Below, one piece after another: positions 23,101 to 32,859 of a stretch of 64,000 nt of DNA (position 1 is the first letter of the stretch; every line of letters starts with the position of its first letter). Where the stretch lies: positions 186,001-250,000 of the forward strand of contig JAJOHG010000036.1 of the NCBI GenBank assembly GCA_021029095.1. The letters run 5' to 3'. A model generated the notes under the pieces. The model saw only the letters and a list, made by a program, of their open reading frames with translations, made no database searches and was not told the DNA's origin. This DNA is from Phellopilus nigrolimitatus. Taxonomy: Eukaryota > Basidiomycota > Agaricomycetes > Hymenochaetales > Hymenochaetaceae. A program made the position numbers and the translations under genes.

Positions 23101-24683
23101 CAGTAACGATAACCATGCCGAGTTTGAACTGGCAGAGGGCCATGCACATCAGAGTGGACCAGCTGCAACAGACCAGTAGAGCGATGGGATGCAAGTCTTG
23201 AGACATTCGACCTATGCTGCTTGCCTGCAATGCAAGGCTCGCAGATTGGGTCAGGCGACTCCATAGACTTCACAGTAATCCCCTTAACCATGTCATGATC
23301 AATCAGTCTTTTGACATCCCCATGATTCAAGTGCGCAAAACGACGATGCCAGAGCGTTAAGTCGAGTGGACAGGTGCTAACCATGCCAGAGAATTGGGTC
23401 ATGGGCACAACTTGTCCATTGAGGAACGCGGCGTAGTTGGTGTTGATTGCAGCAGTGAAGAGGAGAGTGCCGTTGCGACGAAAGAGAATCTGATCAGACT
23501 TGATGGTGACAATGTAGGATTTGATACGAGTTAAATACAGGACTGAGAGGAGATTGTTTCTGAGATCTGGTACATGAAGAACGCGCTCAAACTCTAGCAG
23601 ACGACCCTTCTTTCCATTGACCACTGGTTGAAAGCGGACAGTCCCCATTCCAACTGAGTAAATAACGTCGTTGTTGGCGAGGCGGATGGGTGTGCGATTA
23701 GGGGTATATTGATTAAACCAATGACGGTGAGGTGTCATGTGGCAAGTGGCGCCTGTATCAACAATCCAGTCAGATCCTGCATCAGAGAGGAGGGGTGAGT
23801 TGGGATTGGTGAAGTCATGGGTACTTGCATTGCCAGCAAACTCAGCAGACTGAGTCGACTCTGTATCCTCCTGCGCCGCATTCGCCTTTGCCTTGCCTCC
23901 CCTCTTCTTCTTGTCCTTCAACTCCTTCATCGCATCACGACGCTTGTAGCAAGTTGCTTCAAGGTGGTTCTTCATGCCGCAAAAATCGCAGACAAGGGGC
24001 TGAGACGGGGAGGAGGACGATGAAGTCGATTTGGAGGGTGGAGCAGAGGCCTTGAGAGCGAGTGCAGAGTCTGCAGCACGAGGGCCGCTAGCTTTCTGCT
24101 CCTGTAAGAACGCCTTCTTGACCGTCTCGAGGGTGAAGGTAGGCATGAGAAGGAGGGCAGATCGAAAGGCTTTGTACTCGTCTGGGAGGGCGCGAATAAG
24201 ACACATGGACGCAAGCTCATCCTCAAACTGGACAAGGGTGAGCTTAGAGCTGCGCGCATTCCTGAGCTTGTGCAACAACTCCTCAACGCGAGCAGTGAGA
24301 GCAGTAAGCGACTCGTCCTCGGCTTTGGCAATGCTGAAGAACTCGTCATAGGCAATAAAACGTGATGCCGCATTGTCCTGCTGGTTGAGCTCCTTCAGCT
24401 TCTTCAACATCTCCACTGGGTTATCCAAATCATCCTGAACCAGGATTTGCATGCCATGCTCGAGTTTTCCGTAGATAAAACCGGCTGCTTGCTCCGATTT
24501 CTCCTCCCATGCCTCCTGCTCCTCTGCCTTTGATGGTTTCGTCGCAATGCCAGAGGCGATGCGCCAGAGAGTCTTGGCTTGGAGAGCAGCTCGCATTTCG
24601 AGTTTCCATGTCGCATAGTTGCTATCGTTGAGCTTAGCGAAGGAAAATGTCGATTGCGAGTCGGAGGTGGTAGATGCGGACAT
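20187..24683 (-). CDS. Copia Gag-Pol polyprotein, uninterrupted
   Basis: About 1,498 residues from MSASTTSDSQSTFSFAKLND. The domain order is Gag (retrotran_gag type), a CCHC zinc knuckle (CDFCGMKNHLEATC), aspartic protease (WIVDTGATCHM), the HHCC integrase zinc domain (LWHRRFAHLN...CEPCIAGKQH), integrase core (HSDVHGPLP, TRDDKGGEY, NGVAERANRT giving D, D and E), a proline-rich spacer, reverse transcriptase with YVDDM, and RNase H (FTDADHGGDEDDRRSTSG, TTEAEYISA, VDNQSAL). This order (integrase before RT) defines Ty1/copia. The frame is open further upstream to 24785, but MSAS is preferred because its context is shared by all copies. The protein differs from the 45,872 copy by scattered substitutions and a 1-2 residue length change in the proline-rich spacer. 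Confidence 0.93.
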   Translation of the reverse strand: MSASTTSDSQSTFSFAKLNDSNYATWKLEMRAALQAKTLWRIASGIATKPSKAEEQEAWEEKSEQAAGFIYGKLEHGMQILVQDDLDNPVEMLKKLKELNQQDNAASRFIAYDEFFSIAKAEDESLTALTARVEELLHKLRNARSSKLTLVQFEDELASMCLIRALPDEYKAFRSALLLMPTFTLETVKKAFLQEQKASGPRAADSALALKASAPPSKSTSSSSSPSQPLVCDFCGMKNHLEATCYKRRDAMKELKDKKKRGGKAKANAAQEDTESTQSAEFAGNASTHDFTNPNSPLLSDAGSDWIVDTGATCHMTPHRHWFNQYTPNRTPIRLANNDVIYSVGMGTVRFQPVVNGKKGRLLEFERVLHVPDLRNNLLSVLYLTRIKSYIVTIKSDQILFRRNGTLLFTAAINTNYAAFLNGQVVPMTQFSGMVSTCPLDLTLWHRRFAHLNHGDVKRLIDHDMVKGITVKSMESPDPICEPCIAGKQHRSNVSRLASHRSTGLLQLVHSDVHGPLPVQTRHGYRYWITFIDDYSRRWGVIPLKKKSDAFDAFKRYKAHAENQLNLKIKATRDDKGGEYMPKAWEQFCISEGIHRQHTVRDEPHQNGVAERANRTLAEGITTMLNEAHLPASFWWDAVNAFVHVHNRSPTSAVQGKTPYELWHNSKPDVSHFRVFGCTSYVHVKKDMRKQLQSHTQKCSFIGYPENYKGWIFWNSITRKEAISDSAQFDERVFPGNTRSPVDLSVPTPPETTAVPEQGGDGDVDDVPPLLLPANPPALPPRPATPPPRPPPAPVTPPFRPAPPPVTPTRPAVKRERAPSDVPPDPPVSSPSAHPPPAKRPKEPPAPTPAPESTPAPEAPSWPSTSWRPQPRPMHGYRDAVINPLADYPGRRIPRAPAAPAAAPTPEPVIERSDELDIMSEDEMQAEALMFAGLMDFGANAALEDCYISFEDAHNHVLKSTNCFEHVFSAEVRTQYGPEPVHWRDIKGRPDASLWEQAAMDEFISLVENGTFTPVRLPSGHKAIGCRWVFKLKRKADGSVDRHKARLVAKGYSQRPGLEFAQVFAPTAKWAALRAILALAAIEDLELFSIDISTAFLNGDLDHDVYMDQPEGFEEYYGAGFVLKLAKAIYGLKQAGRQWHKKLDSVLKGMGFSLVRCDNSIWVYRRDDVRIIIPVYVDDMTIAAKSKEQFLFVKRELEKHFKLRDLGPTSFLLGVHIERDRSIRSLSLSQRQYITDLLERFEMAGCGEVSTPLPEGHRLSKSMGPLTPEEIAFMKTVPYRQLIGALMYLAVATRPDISYAVGLLARFSSNPGPAHWKAAKHLCRYLQGTKDMKLTYAPDKNSSELFTTFTDADHGGDEDDRRSTSGLVVKMGTGAISWASRLQTIVTLSTTEAEYISAVQGGQEIMWLRNLFSEFGYEFNAPSTLYVDNQSALAVARNPEHHGRMKHLDLRHYWLRDVVESGLIDIRYLPTKSMPADIMTKALGRVKVIEMRGMLGLL

Positions 24684-25673
24684 GATGATGAGGGCGATGG
24701 TAGACGATGGTGGTGCGAGTGAGAGTGCGAAGTTGGGGATCAAACGGACAAGCGGTTGGGGCGTGATGGCCGAAAACGTGTACAAGCCGAATTACGCGAT
24801 TTGCAGATATCAGGTCAATACCAGCCAAACAGATTCCAAACACCCAAAATGATCGATGTATACACAGAATCGTCGCAAGACAGTGCTGGTCTGTCAGTCT
24901 GTTAAGACTCCGCAGGCACCGCTGGATGAGAGAGGCTCTAGGCTTAAGTAAACACTCTAAAGAGCGTCACAAAGGGCAAACTAAGGCCCTGCAGTCGAGC
25001 TTCACAACCAATAGACTATCTGATCCAACAACAACCAAATGGAATGAAATGGGTCTGAACTGTCAGGTACCAGAGCTGGCAAACCGCGCAAAACGCGACA
25101 CAGAGAAGGAACGGGTGGAGCGATTGAGACGCAAATCAACACACACCGAGACGACGTGAACACGAGCACGTGTGTAAAAATCGCAGAGCGATCGGGCAAG
25201 AACTGAGTCCGCTATGCAGAAACGATGCAGGGAGCAGACAAACAGACAGATAGAGACTGCAAAAGTCGAAATCGATGCAGCACCCTCCAATCGAAGTCGA
25301 ATCGGTTACACGTTGGTACGGCGAGTGGGACCAGAGTAACGAGACAACGTGCGAAGTTACAGCACGATCCGTCCAGCCGATTTCGAGCGATGAGACGAAA
25401 AGCAGAGAGTGCAGATGAGAGGATGATAAGGATGGATGTCGATGCAGAGGGGTGTAGAGTGCCAGCAAGTGCGAATGGCGGCACGAAAATCGACACAAAG
25501 ACGACGGACACACCACAGAACCCAACCCTGCGATTACAGCCCAATCCGAACAGCCAGAACTTTGCAGTTGACAGAAACTCTTCCAGAGGGACCAGATCAA
25601 CTCCGATTTGAACGAAAATCAAGGAGGAGGTTGTCGACGATGTACTGAACGTTGTTGTGAAGTTACAGCGCAA
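24684..25673 (-). other. Family 1 5' leader (about 1 kb)
   Basis: Untranslated leader between the primer-binding site and Gag in element orientation. It has open reading frames on both strands that recur in other copies (see findings), but no protein family is recognised. A small ORF in the element sense starts at 25673 (MRCNFTTTFSTSSTTSSLIF). Confidence 0.6.
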
Positions 25674-25684
25674 GGCTCATAACC
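25674..25684 (-). other. Primer-binding site, half-tRNA iMet type
   Basis: GGTTATGAGCC in element sense follows the 5' LTR with no spacer. It is complementary to GGCTCATAACC, the anticodon stem-loop of initiator tRNA-Met (CAT anticodon). Priming by an internally cleaved initiator tRNA is known for Drosophila copia and yeast Ty5. Confidence 0.7.
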
Positions 25685-25962
25685 TGTGAGGCGGAGTGGT
25701 CTCACAACAAACACAGACAGTGACCTGAGTCCAATGGATGAGTGCAAAAGATAATATATTATGGAAACTAAACATGCCTGAGTCCAATGGATGAGTGCAA
25801 AAGATAGAGAGCACCATCCATGGACTCTGCCGCTTCAAGGGAAGCATTACATAATACATCAACATGTCAGGTGACGCAGAACAACAAGTCAGGAGTTCAA
25901 GTCACCTGGTACGCAAAATAATAAAAGGAAATAAAGTGTCCAAGATCATACTATATCCAATA
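25685..25962 (-). repeat. Family 1 LTR (5' LTR of minus element)
   Basis: 278 bp, near-identical partner of 19881-20158. Confidence 0.92.
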
Positions 25963-26234
25963 GTTCAATGCGCCCTCCACACTCTATGTGGACAACCAAT
26001 CTGCCCTTGCTGTTGCCAGGAACCCTGAACACCATGGACGGATGAAGCACCTGGACTTGCGGCACTATTGGCTGCGCGATGTGGTTGAGTCGGGTCTTAT
26101 TGACATTCGCTACCTCCCCACCAAATCTATGCCGGCTGACATCATGACCAAGGCGCTTGGACGCGTGAAGGTGATTGAGATGCGTGGTATGCTGGGTCTT
26201 TTGTGATTGACAGGCGTGTCAGATCAGGGGGGAG
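25963..26234 (+). pseudogene. 3' end of family 1 Pol (RNase H tail)
   Basis: In-frame remnant reading APSTLYVDNQSALAVARNPE, HHGRMKHLDLRHYWLRDVVE and IRYLPTKSMPADIMTKALGR to the normal end GMLGLL and stop at about 26206, followed by the polypurine tract (about 26226-26234). It is the plus-oriented remainder of the outer element of the composite. Confidence 0.88.
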
Positions 26235-26509
26235 TATTGGATATAGTATGATCTTGGACACTTTATTTCCTTTTATTATTTTGCGTACCAGGTGACTTGA
26301 ACTCCTGACTTGTTGTTCTGCGTCACCTGACATGTTGATGTATTACATAATGCTTCCCTTGAAGCGGCAGAGTCCATGGATGGTGCTCTCTATCTTTTGC
26401 ACTCATCCATTGGACTCAGGCATGTTTAGTTTCCATAATATATCTTTTGCACTCATCCATTGGACTCAGGTCACTGTCTGTGTTTGTTGTGAGACCACTT
26501 CGCCTCACA
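26235..26509 (+). repeat. Family 1 LTR (right end of composite)
   Basis: 275 bp; three bases shorter than other copies in the ATAATATA stretch between the internal repeat units. Ends GCCTCACA and is followed by the TSD CAAGT. Confidence 0.9.
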
Positions 26510-26925
26510 CAAGTTTGCCTCGATAAATGCACTCTATCAGCTTGTTCAGCGTGACGCTCTCGGGATGTCGAAACTCGGCGGCGACAAGCTCGTAGAAGAG
26601 CTGTTCGGCATGCTCGATAGAGATCCCTCAATCGATGGTGTCCGTAACGTAATCTCGAGCTGGCTCGAGCAGACGGTAACTTACAACCCGCCGGCATGGA
26701 TCGATCTGTGTCAACGGATCATGTCTCGGACGACAGCGTCGCAGCAGGCGTCAGACTCCGCTTCAAAACAGGTTGGTATGGCAGACGATGAGGGACAGTC
26801 GTTTAGTTTCGGAATGAGCCAGGAGTCCTCAGGCTCATCACAGGGAAATCTTACATCGCGATGGCGTGCGCAACTGTTCGCTCTGCAATGTCTTCACAGC
26901 ATTTGCACGATTACCGCTCGTTCTG
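26510..26925 (+). pseudogene. LAA1/HEATR5-like fragment, 3' continuation
   Basis: After removal of the insertion and one TSD copy, the frame from PLK continues as FASINALYQLVQRDALGMSK, LGGDKLVEELFGMLD, GVRNVISSWLEQT and WIDLCQRIMSRTTASQQ, then TSRWRAQLFALQCLHSICTI. Similarity to LAA1 stops near 26925, where an unrelated P-type ATPase segment begins, so the fragment is truncated. The retrotransposon thus hit a piece that was intact across the junction but not a complete gene. Confidence 0.8.
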
Positions 26926-27075
26926 GCAGGTGCTCGCGCTCACGATGGAGCCTGCGTCGCCCGCGCTGCTCAACCGCAAGCCGGGCAAGAAGACGGCGCC
27001 GCTGTTCAACGTGGACATGTACAAGTATATCTTTGGCCAGTCGGTCTACCAGACGATTGTCATACTTGATGCGTA
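26926..27075 (+). pseudogene. PMC1-type calcium P-ATPase fragment
   Basis: About 48 residues reading LALTMEPASPALLNRKPGKK and APLFNVDMYKYIFGQSVYQT, which matches the region between TM6 and TM7 of PMCA/Pmc1 calcium pumps (TDPASPALLDRKP...MYK.I.GQS.YQ). It is directly abutted to the LAA1 piece without an intergenic gap and ends at a TAA near 27074. No other part of the pump is nearby. Confidence 0.7.
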
Positions 27076-27896
27076 AGTTCGTATCTTATTATCCTACGGT
27101 GGTTGACTAGATATGCCCAGTCCATAATTCTTTATGCCAAGTTCTCAGTTGCAGTCTACCTGCCCTACTTTGTGTAAGTAATTGAGCCATTGTCCTGTAC
27201 ACATTAGATGCAACTCCATTATACTTATTCTGATACTTCTCTACGCTATGTAATGTTTTGCTTCGACTTCGAGAACTTGGATAAGGTAGGCGACATTCTA
27301 TCTCGACCACCTGTGTGACACCTTTTTTCCTCACTTTATTCCTCACTCAACATCCCGCAAAGGCTCATTCTAACAGCTACATCATGAAGATATCATGTAT
27401 AGCTACTGGATGATGCAAGGGTTTTCAGAAAAAAAAAGTTTTACGATTACTGAGTTTACGAAGAATCGTTTTTTGTAACTGAGTGTTTTCACCAGCAGTG
27501 GCTGTGCCAATGTGGCAGTGTTCATTACAAAAAGTGTACAAAATTGAGCTCGTTCCGAAGTAAGATTGTACACTCGTTCACAGCCACCGCTCGGTTTCTT
27601 CCGGTGATGGTCCTCAGCGACATTCACTTTTGAATTTCACCCATAACGTTCTTTCTGCAATGCATCCATCCAAAGTCTTTGCTGTTATGGGTAGGGATAT
27701 AGTGTTTCTGTCTGAATGTCAAAAAAAATTAAGTTAAAGGGTGCTGTATCAATAAATATGAAACAATTTTACTACATTGCTTGTTATTTACAAACTACTT
27801 CTATTTTCTTAACTAATTTTTTTCTCTAAGGAGCACACACTGGCAGGATAGTAGAACTTTTGCTAATGCACAGAGTTTGGTGGAATGGTTTTCATG
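27076..27896. other. Non-coding, no feature recognised
   Basis: AT-rich sequence of about 820 bp with only chance ORFs. It could hold decayed repeat or gene remnants. Confidence 0.4.
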
Positions 27897-29023
27897 TTAT
27901 AAGAAACTATACACTACAGGAAACATGCAAATGGTCATGAGCACACTGCCCATACTGGAGCCGCACAAAGGCGAGTACGCGTACGGTGCACCCCAGTGTC
28001 CACACCGTAGAAATGTGTGATGCATGGTGGGCCCGCATTCGCGAACGCTGCGGGCTGCGGCTTGCTGAGCGCGCTTGTGAGTGACGTCGCGGTCACCACC
28101 TGGTGGTGGTGCGGCAGCGAGTACAGCTGCTGCATCTGTGCGGGTACACCCCATTGACGCTCTCGCGGGGCGGTCATGTACATCAGCAGTGGACAGGCGT
28201 CGCCGCACCGCTCCCTCCCCCATTGGCGCTCCCGTTCGCGCTCCCGTTCGTAGGGATACGGCAAGTACGCCTGTCCCGGCGGCGAGCCGGGCGACGAAGG
28301 TGGGTAGGCGTAGCCCTGCCCGGGTAGGGGTACCCCGGGTACGCGTTATTATTGCTGCCGCTGCTGTTGGCTGAGCCAGGGCTCTGCGGCGAGAGTGGTG
28401 AGTACGCCGACGCGGAGCCGTGGCCCACGCTCGAGCCGCCGTCGCCCGCCCCGATCCCGCCGTTCTCGGCGGCGTCCGCGAGCGGGTCTGGGGATGCTGT
28501 TGCGCCCCTGCGTGCGGAAGGCGGAGGGCGGGGCACGTGCACGCGGCAGGCGCTCCGCGACGTCGACTGCGCTCCCAGTTCCTGGGGAGGGCGCGCGCGC
28601 CTGCGGCGACTGCGGGTAGGCGCACGGCGCGGGGCGCGGGGGCACAGCGCTCGGGGGAAGGCCCGCCGCCGTCCTGCTCGCGCTCACGCTGCTCGTTTTC
28701 CTCTGTTTCTGCTTTTGCTTCTGGCTCTGGCTCGGGGTGGAGTTGACGCGGCGCTCCTCGTCGGCGCCCTCGCTGGCGTACCCCTTCGCGGCCTCGCTGT
28801 CAGTGGCATCGCTGGGGTAGAGCGAGGAGTCCTGCGAGGACCAGCTGGCGCGCGCCGCAGAGTCCGCGAGGAAGCGCGGGCGCGGGGGTGCGAGCTCCCT
28901 TGTTTCTTCCTCCTCTATCTCATCAACGACGCCGAAGTCGTGTGCAGAGGGGGGCGAACGAGGTCGGCATAGGCGAGCAGCCGTGCAAGGCTTCTGTCGA
29001 GGGAGGATTAGGGTTAACTTCAC
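27897..29023 (-). pseudogene. Low-complexity coding remnant, family not recognised
   Basis: GC-rich sequence whose minus strand reads a plausible disordered protein tail: DFGVVDEIEEEETRELAPP, SSQDSSLYPSDATDSEAAKG, QSQKQKQKQRKTSSVSASRT, HVPRPPPSARRGATASPDPL, SAYSPLSPQSPGSANSSGSN, and PYERERERERQWGRERCGD. The reading moves through all three frames (changes near 28620, 28350 and 28260), so it is probably a frameshifted remnant of a transcription-factor-like or other disordered protein. No domain is visible and the frame choice is judgement. Confidence 0.35.
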
Positions 29024-29032
29024 GTGATGCAG

Positions 29033-29096
29033 GTCTCGACATGGATGACGTAGTGCGTACAGCGCGCTGTACGCACTACGTCATCCATGTCGAGAC
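29033..29096. repeat. 64-bp perfect palindrome
   Basis: The 32 bases from GTCTCGACATGGATGACGTA to the centre at 29064/29065 are followed by their exact reverse complement, with no spacer. Flanks on either side are unrelated. Confidence 0.95.
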
Positions 29097-29149
29097 GTGC
29101 CGGCGACACCCGATAGCGTCGGAACAGTCGATGTCGCACATCGCTCGTC

Positions 29150-29739
29150 TCCCGTCAGTCCCGACGCCCGCATGCGGCATCGCCGCACTGTCGGTAACGC
29201 GACCGAGGCAAGACGAGGGTCTCGACGTGGACGTTCGCGTAAGTCGATGGGTGCGCAGCTCGGATGGACGAGCTCGAGGTGTGGTCGACGCGAGGTACTC
29301 CGGGGCGAACGCGACGAGGACAGTCGTACAACGCATGGTGTTGCTCGGCGTCCGCCGCGGCGCTGCGGAACTCCGGGACCTCCTCCATCGCGGAGTCGGA
29401 TAGGAGGGCCTAGGACCTGAAAAAAGTACTTAAATACCTGTAGGATTATTTACTATCCATTCACGAAACACACCTCTGCAGATTCATCTCCCGGACGACC
29501 TCCTTGAGCACGCTGAGGCTCGTTCAGAGCTCACCGTCGCGCATCCCGAAGCCCATGCTGCCAAGCCGCTCACGCAGCGCGCGCGCGCTCTCCTGGCTGG
29601 TGTTGCTGCAGAAGCGCGCGGTGAGCCCCGCCTGCCGCGCGCGCGAGAGAGCGGCAGCTGTGGTCGGCGTCGGGGTAGGCCCGATGTGCAGCGTGCCGGA
29701 GAGGTCGAAGAGGAACGCGCGGATCGCGGGGCGGGGCAT
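29150..29739 (-). pseudogene. HDHD2-like HAD-superfamily phosphatase pseudogene, 5' part
   Basis: HDHD2/LHPP proteins are HAD hydrolases. The start at 29739 (MPRPAIRAFLFDLSGTLHIG) gives HAD motif I in the form DLSGTLHI, typical of HDHD2, followed by ALSRARQAGLTARFCSNTSQ (motif II region) and LRERLGSMGF. The frame reaches a TGA at 29522-29524 inside an otherwise conserved GEL-x-TSLSVLKEVVREM stretch, most simply a CGA to TGA change. Farther on, SAMEEVPEFRSA and, one frame over, VLVAFAPEYLAS are recognisable pieces of the same protein. The rest, including HAD motifs III and IV, is absent; the 64-bp palindrome lies just beyond. Confidence 0.7.
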
Positions 29740-30189
29740 TATTTTGCGTAAAGTATGAAGACAAGATGCTCTTGCGTATCGGAGCGGTAGATTCAGTAGA
29801 CTATAGCAAGTACGGGGTGGAGTCGCCGTCTGTGTCATAGGCGCGTCGAGCTCGCTGTAAGGCCGGCTTCCCATTTATTTGGGACAGAATATTGAATATT
29901 GCGCCGGAAATTATACCGTAAAATTGAAGAAATGCTCAGATATTGTCTTCGTCTTCATGTCTTCAAGATATTTTTTGGAGGAAGGAAGCTTCAAATTTCC
30001 GGCGAAAACTATGTAAACCCAAATGAGGGGTGTCAACTTCCATATACGGCATCTTATCGCAGTAGGACATCTCGAACGTGCCGAACGATGAGCAGCTCAT
30101 TCACGATGAAGTCATCCTCGCCCCGAGTCCCTCACAATGCGCTTCCGCCCCCGTCTTCTTCGTCAACGGTGCGTGCGTCGCGAATAGCC
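29740..30189. other. Non-coding, no feature recognised
   Basis: Spacer between the divergent HDHD2-like and RVB1 remnants. Possible RVB1 5' sequence ([10 protein letters not shown] frame, about 30089) is not supported by similarity. Confidence 0.35.
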
Positions 30190-31100
<911 letters not shown>

Positions 31101-31139
31101 TTTCCTAGTCGGTGCTGATGAAACGCTGGCTCATTGGGA

Positions 31140-31800
31140 GAGTTCGCTTACCGCAGGATGTCCTCAGCTTCGATAACTGGAGTGCGCTGTCCCCGGAATC
31201 GCGCGCGAGGCTCTGCAAGCTCCTCCCTCCGACGGCGGCGTGCACGCACAAGCCCTAGACAGCTCACATCCGTCGAGAAGACTTCAGACGCATGACCAGC
31301 CCGCCGGACACAGTACATTAAACACTCAAGTGAGCATTCTAATCACTATCAGACTTGACGGGCGAACAGCTGAACTCGTTCTAAGAATACAGAACGTGAT
31401 CCCGCAGACGTGCAAGTTGACGAAAAGCCCCTTTCGCTGCAAGGAGCATCCGGGGCCGCAGTACTCGGCGACTCAGATCAAGATCGAATGCTCGACCCTT
31501 CCTTCTTCACAGACCCCTATTTTGAGTCCGCAGCACGGACATTCCAAGTATGTCTAAGCTTCTTTTATCTGTCATTTTCTCATTCTGCGGGTTATCCGTT
31601 GAGTGCGTTCCTCACAAATATGAACTTCAACAGGACTACCTCTACTCTGGCTGGCAGACGCGCGAGCACCGCGCGTTTGTCGAACAGCACCTCGCTGGCG
31701 TGCGCGTCGGCGCGCTGCACGCGCCCTGGAAGGACGAGCAGACCTCGGCGAAGCCGGTCCGCGAGACTGCGAGTGTGCATGACTGAAGTTCAATGTGGAG
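31140..31800 (+). pseudogene. ASX-homology (DEUBAD-like) domain protein fragment
   Basis: Pieces read QDVLSFDNWSALSPESRARL and CKLLPPTA, like the start of the Asx homology domain of ASXL-type regulators (a .LP.ESQ..L..LLP pattern), then LDPSFFTDPYFESAARTFQ and DYLYSGWQTREHRAFVEQHL, AGVRVGALHAPWKDE. These lie in different frames separated by introns and stops. Assignment rests on pattern resemblance and is tentative. Confidence 0.5.
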
Positions 31801-32009
31801 GACGGGAGCCCCATTCTATCGGAATCTCTCCTCGGGTGCACGCGCTCACGCTCCCTGTCCCCGCGCCGTTCTCGTTACCAAGTATATCGGATGGTATTGG
31901 GGATGCCGCCGAAAGGTCATAGTGAGACGAATATCCGCGTGGTGAATGCCGTGAAGGTGCGCCAGGCGGTGGCCCACCGCGGAAGGGCGGCAGAGCATGC
32001 TGGACGTGC

Positions 32010-32758
32010 GGAGAGGGAAGTTGACTACGAGACCGACTACCGCATCCAGTTCAACGCGGGCAGCACCATCGCGCTGCTGCTCGTGCCCGGCGCTCCTCGC
32101 CGTGCCGCGCTCCGCCGCCAGCGCGCCCGAGGTTGTCCTCAAGCTCGCGAAGAAGCACGGGCACGCCGTTCTCGCCTTCGGGATCGCCCTCACGCGTGGC
32201 CCCGGCGCCGGCGCGTTCGGTGGCTCGTTCGGCGGAGGCGGGCGCCATGGCGCGCAGGCCGCGCACGACGTGCTCTTCAACGTCCTCCGCCCGGCGGACA
32301 TCTCGCGGCTCGAAGAGCCGCTCTGCCCGGAGCCCGACGTGAGCGTGCGCCCGTTCCCGTTCCTTCTCGCGGCGACAGACTGAGCTGACGCCCACCCGCG
32401 CGTGTCAGATCCACATCCTGCTCCCGCCGCTGCAGAAGCTGCGCACGGTCGCGGAGCACCTGCGCACGATGGCGGACACGCTCGGCGTGCGCGCGAGCCG
32501 GTGCGGCTCTCTGCGGCTCTCGGTCGCGGCGGACGCGACACGCGTCGAGACGCAGTGGACGCACTGCACGATCCTGAACATGGCCACCCAGTAGCCGAGC
32601 CAGGCGGAAGCAGGCGAAAGCCGCGAAGAGCCGGAGCCGGGGTAGACGTTCGGCGTGTACCTCTCCGCGCGCGCGTTTCTCAAGTTTTTGTCGAGCGGCG
32701 TCGTGTCGACGACGACGATCGCCTGTGCGCCGCACTATCTCGTATTTTGTTCGTTTGA
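32010..32758 (+). pseudogene. HUS1 checkpoint clamp fragment
   Basis: HUS1 is one subunit of the 9-1-1 DNA-damage clamp. Recognisable segments are TDYRIQFNAGSTIALLL, APEVVLKLAKKHGHAVLAFG, NVLRPADISRLEEPLCPEPD, an intron ending in CGCGTGTCAG at about 32407, IHILLPPLQKLRTVAEHLRT, VETQWTHCTILNM and FLKFLSSGVVSTTTIACAPH. The frame shifts near 32085, an in-frame TAG follows NMATQ (about 32593), and the C-terminal IGDV...Y.P end is missing. A Gly-rich insertion (GAGAFGGSFGGGG) lies in the middle. A degraded copy, same orientation as RVB1. Confidence 0.75.
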
Positions 32759-32859
32759 CTGACGGTCCTGCAGGCATATGCGAGGACCACTGTATGATCC
32801 AGTAACACATCGTCATGCACCGGTCTCCTGTGCTCGATAACCAGTGGGGTGTTGACTTC

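Larger units (their letters stand above)
19881..25962 (-). mobile_element. Family 1 Ty1/copia retrotransposon, full length, minus strand
   Basis: 6,082 bp with two 278-bp LTRs (19881-20158 and 25685-25962) that differ at about three positions, so the copy is young. Reading on the minus strand it has a primer-binding site next to the 5' LTR, a leader of about 1 kb, one uninterrupted Gag-Pol ORF, a polypurine tract and the 3' LTR. All parts needed for autonomy are visible. No TSD flanks it because it occupies the interior of the composite insertion. Confidence 0.9.
19724..26509 (+). mobile_element. Composite family 1 copia insertion with 5-bp TSD
   Basis: Bounded by CAAGT at 19719-19723 and 26510-26514, so it behaves as one insertion. 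The ends are plus-oriented: the first 157 bp of an LTR (19724-19880) on the left, and the last part of the RNase H region plus a whole 3' LTR (25963-26509) on the right. The interior has been replaced by a complete minus-oriented family 1 element (19881-25962). The junctions at 19880/19881 (flank TCTCT) and 25962/25963 (flank GTTCA) show no TSD. Simple nesting is therefore excluded, and a recombination or gene-conversion event between inverted copies is the likely origin. Confidence 0.85.

Noticed and set aside
24619..24852. Open reading frames antisense to the family 1 leader and Gag, repeated in every copy
   Set aside because: They recur only because the retrotransposon recurs; they read antisense to Gag and the leader and have no recognisable features.
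28070..28990. Plus-strand GC-rich ORFs (for example 28352-28972)
   Set aside because: They are antisense readings of a low-complexity GC-rich region; the minus-strand reading has more plausible composition, although it too is broken.
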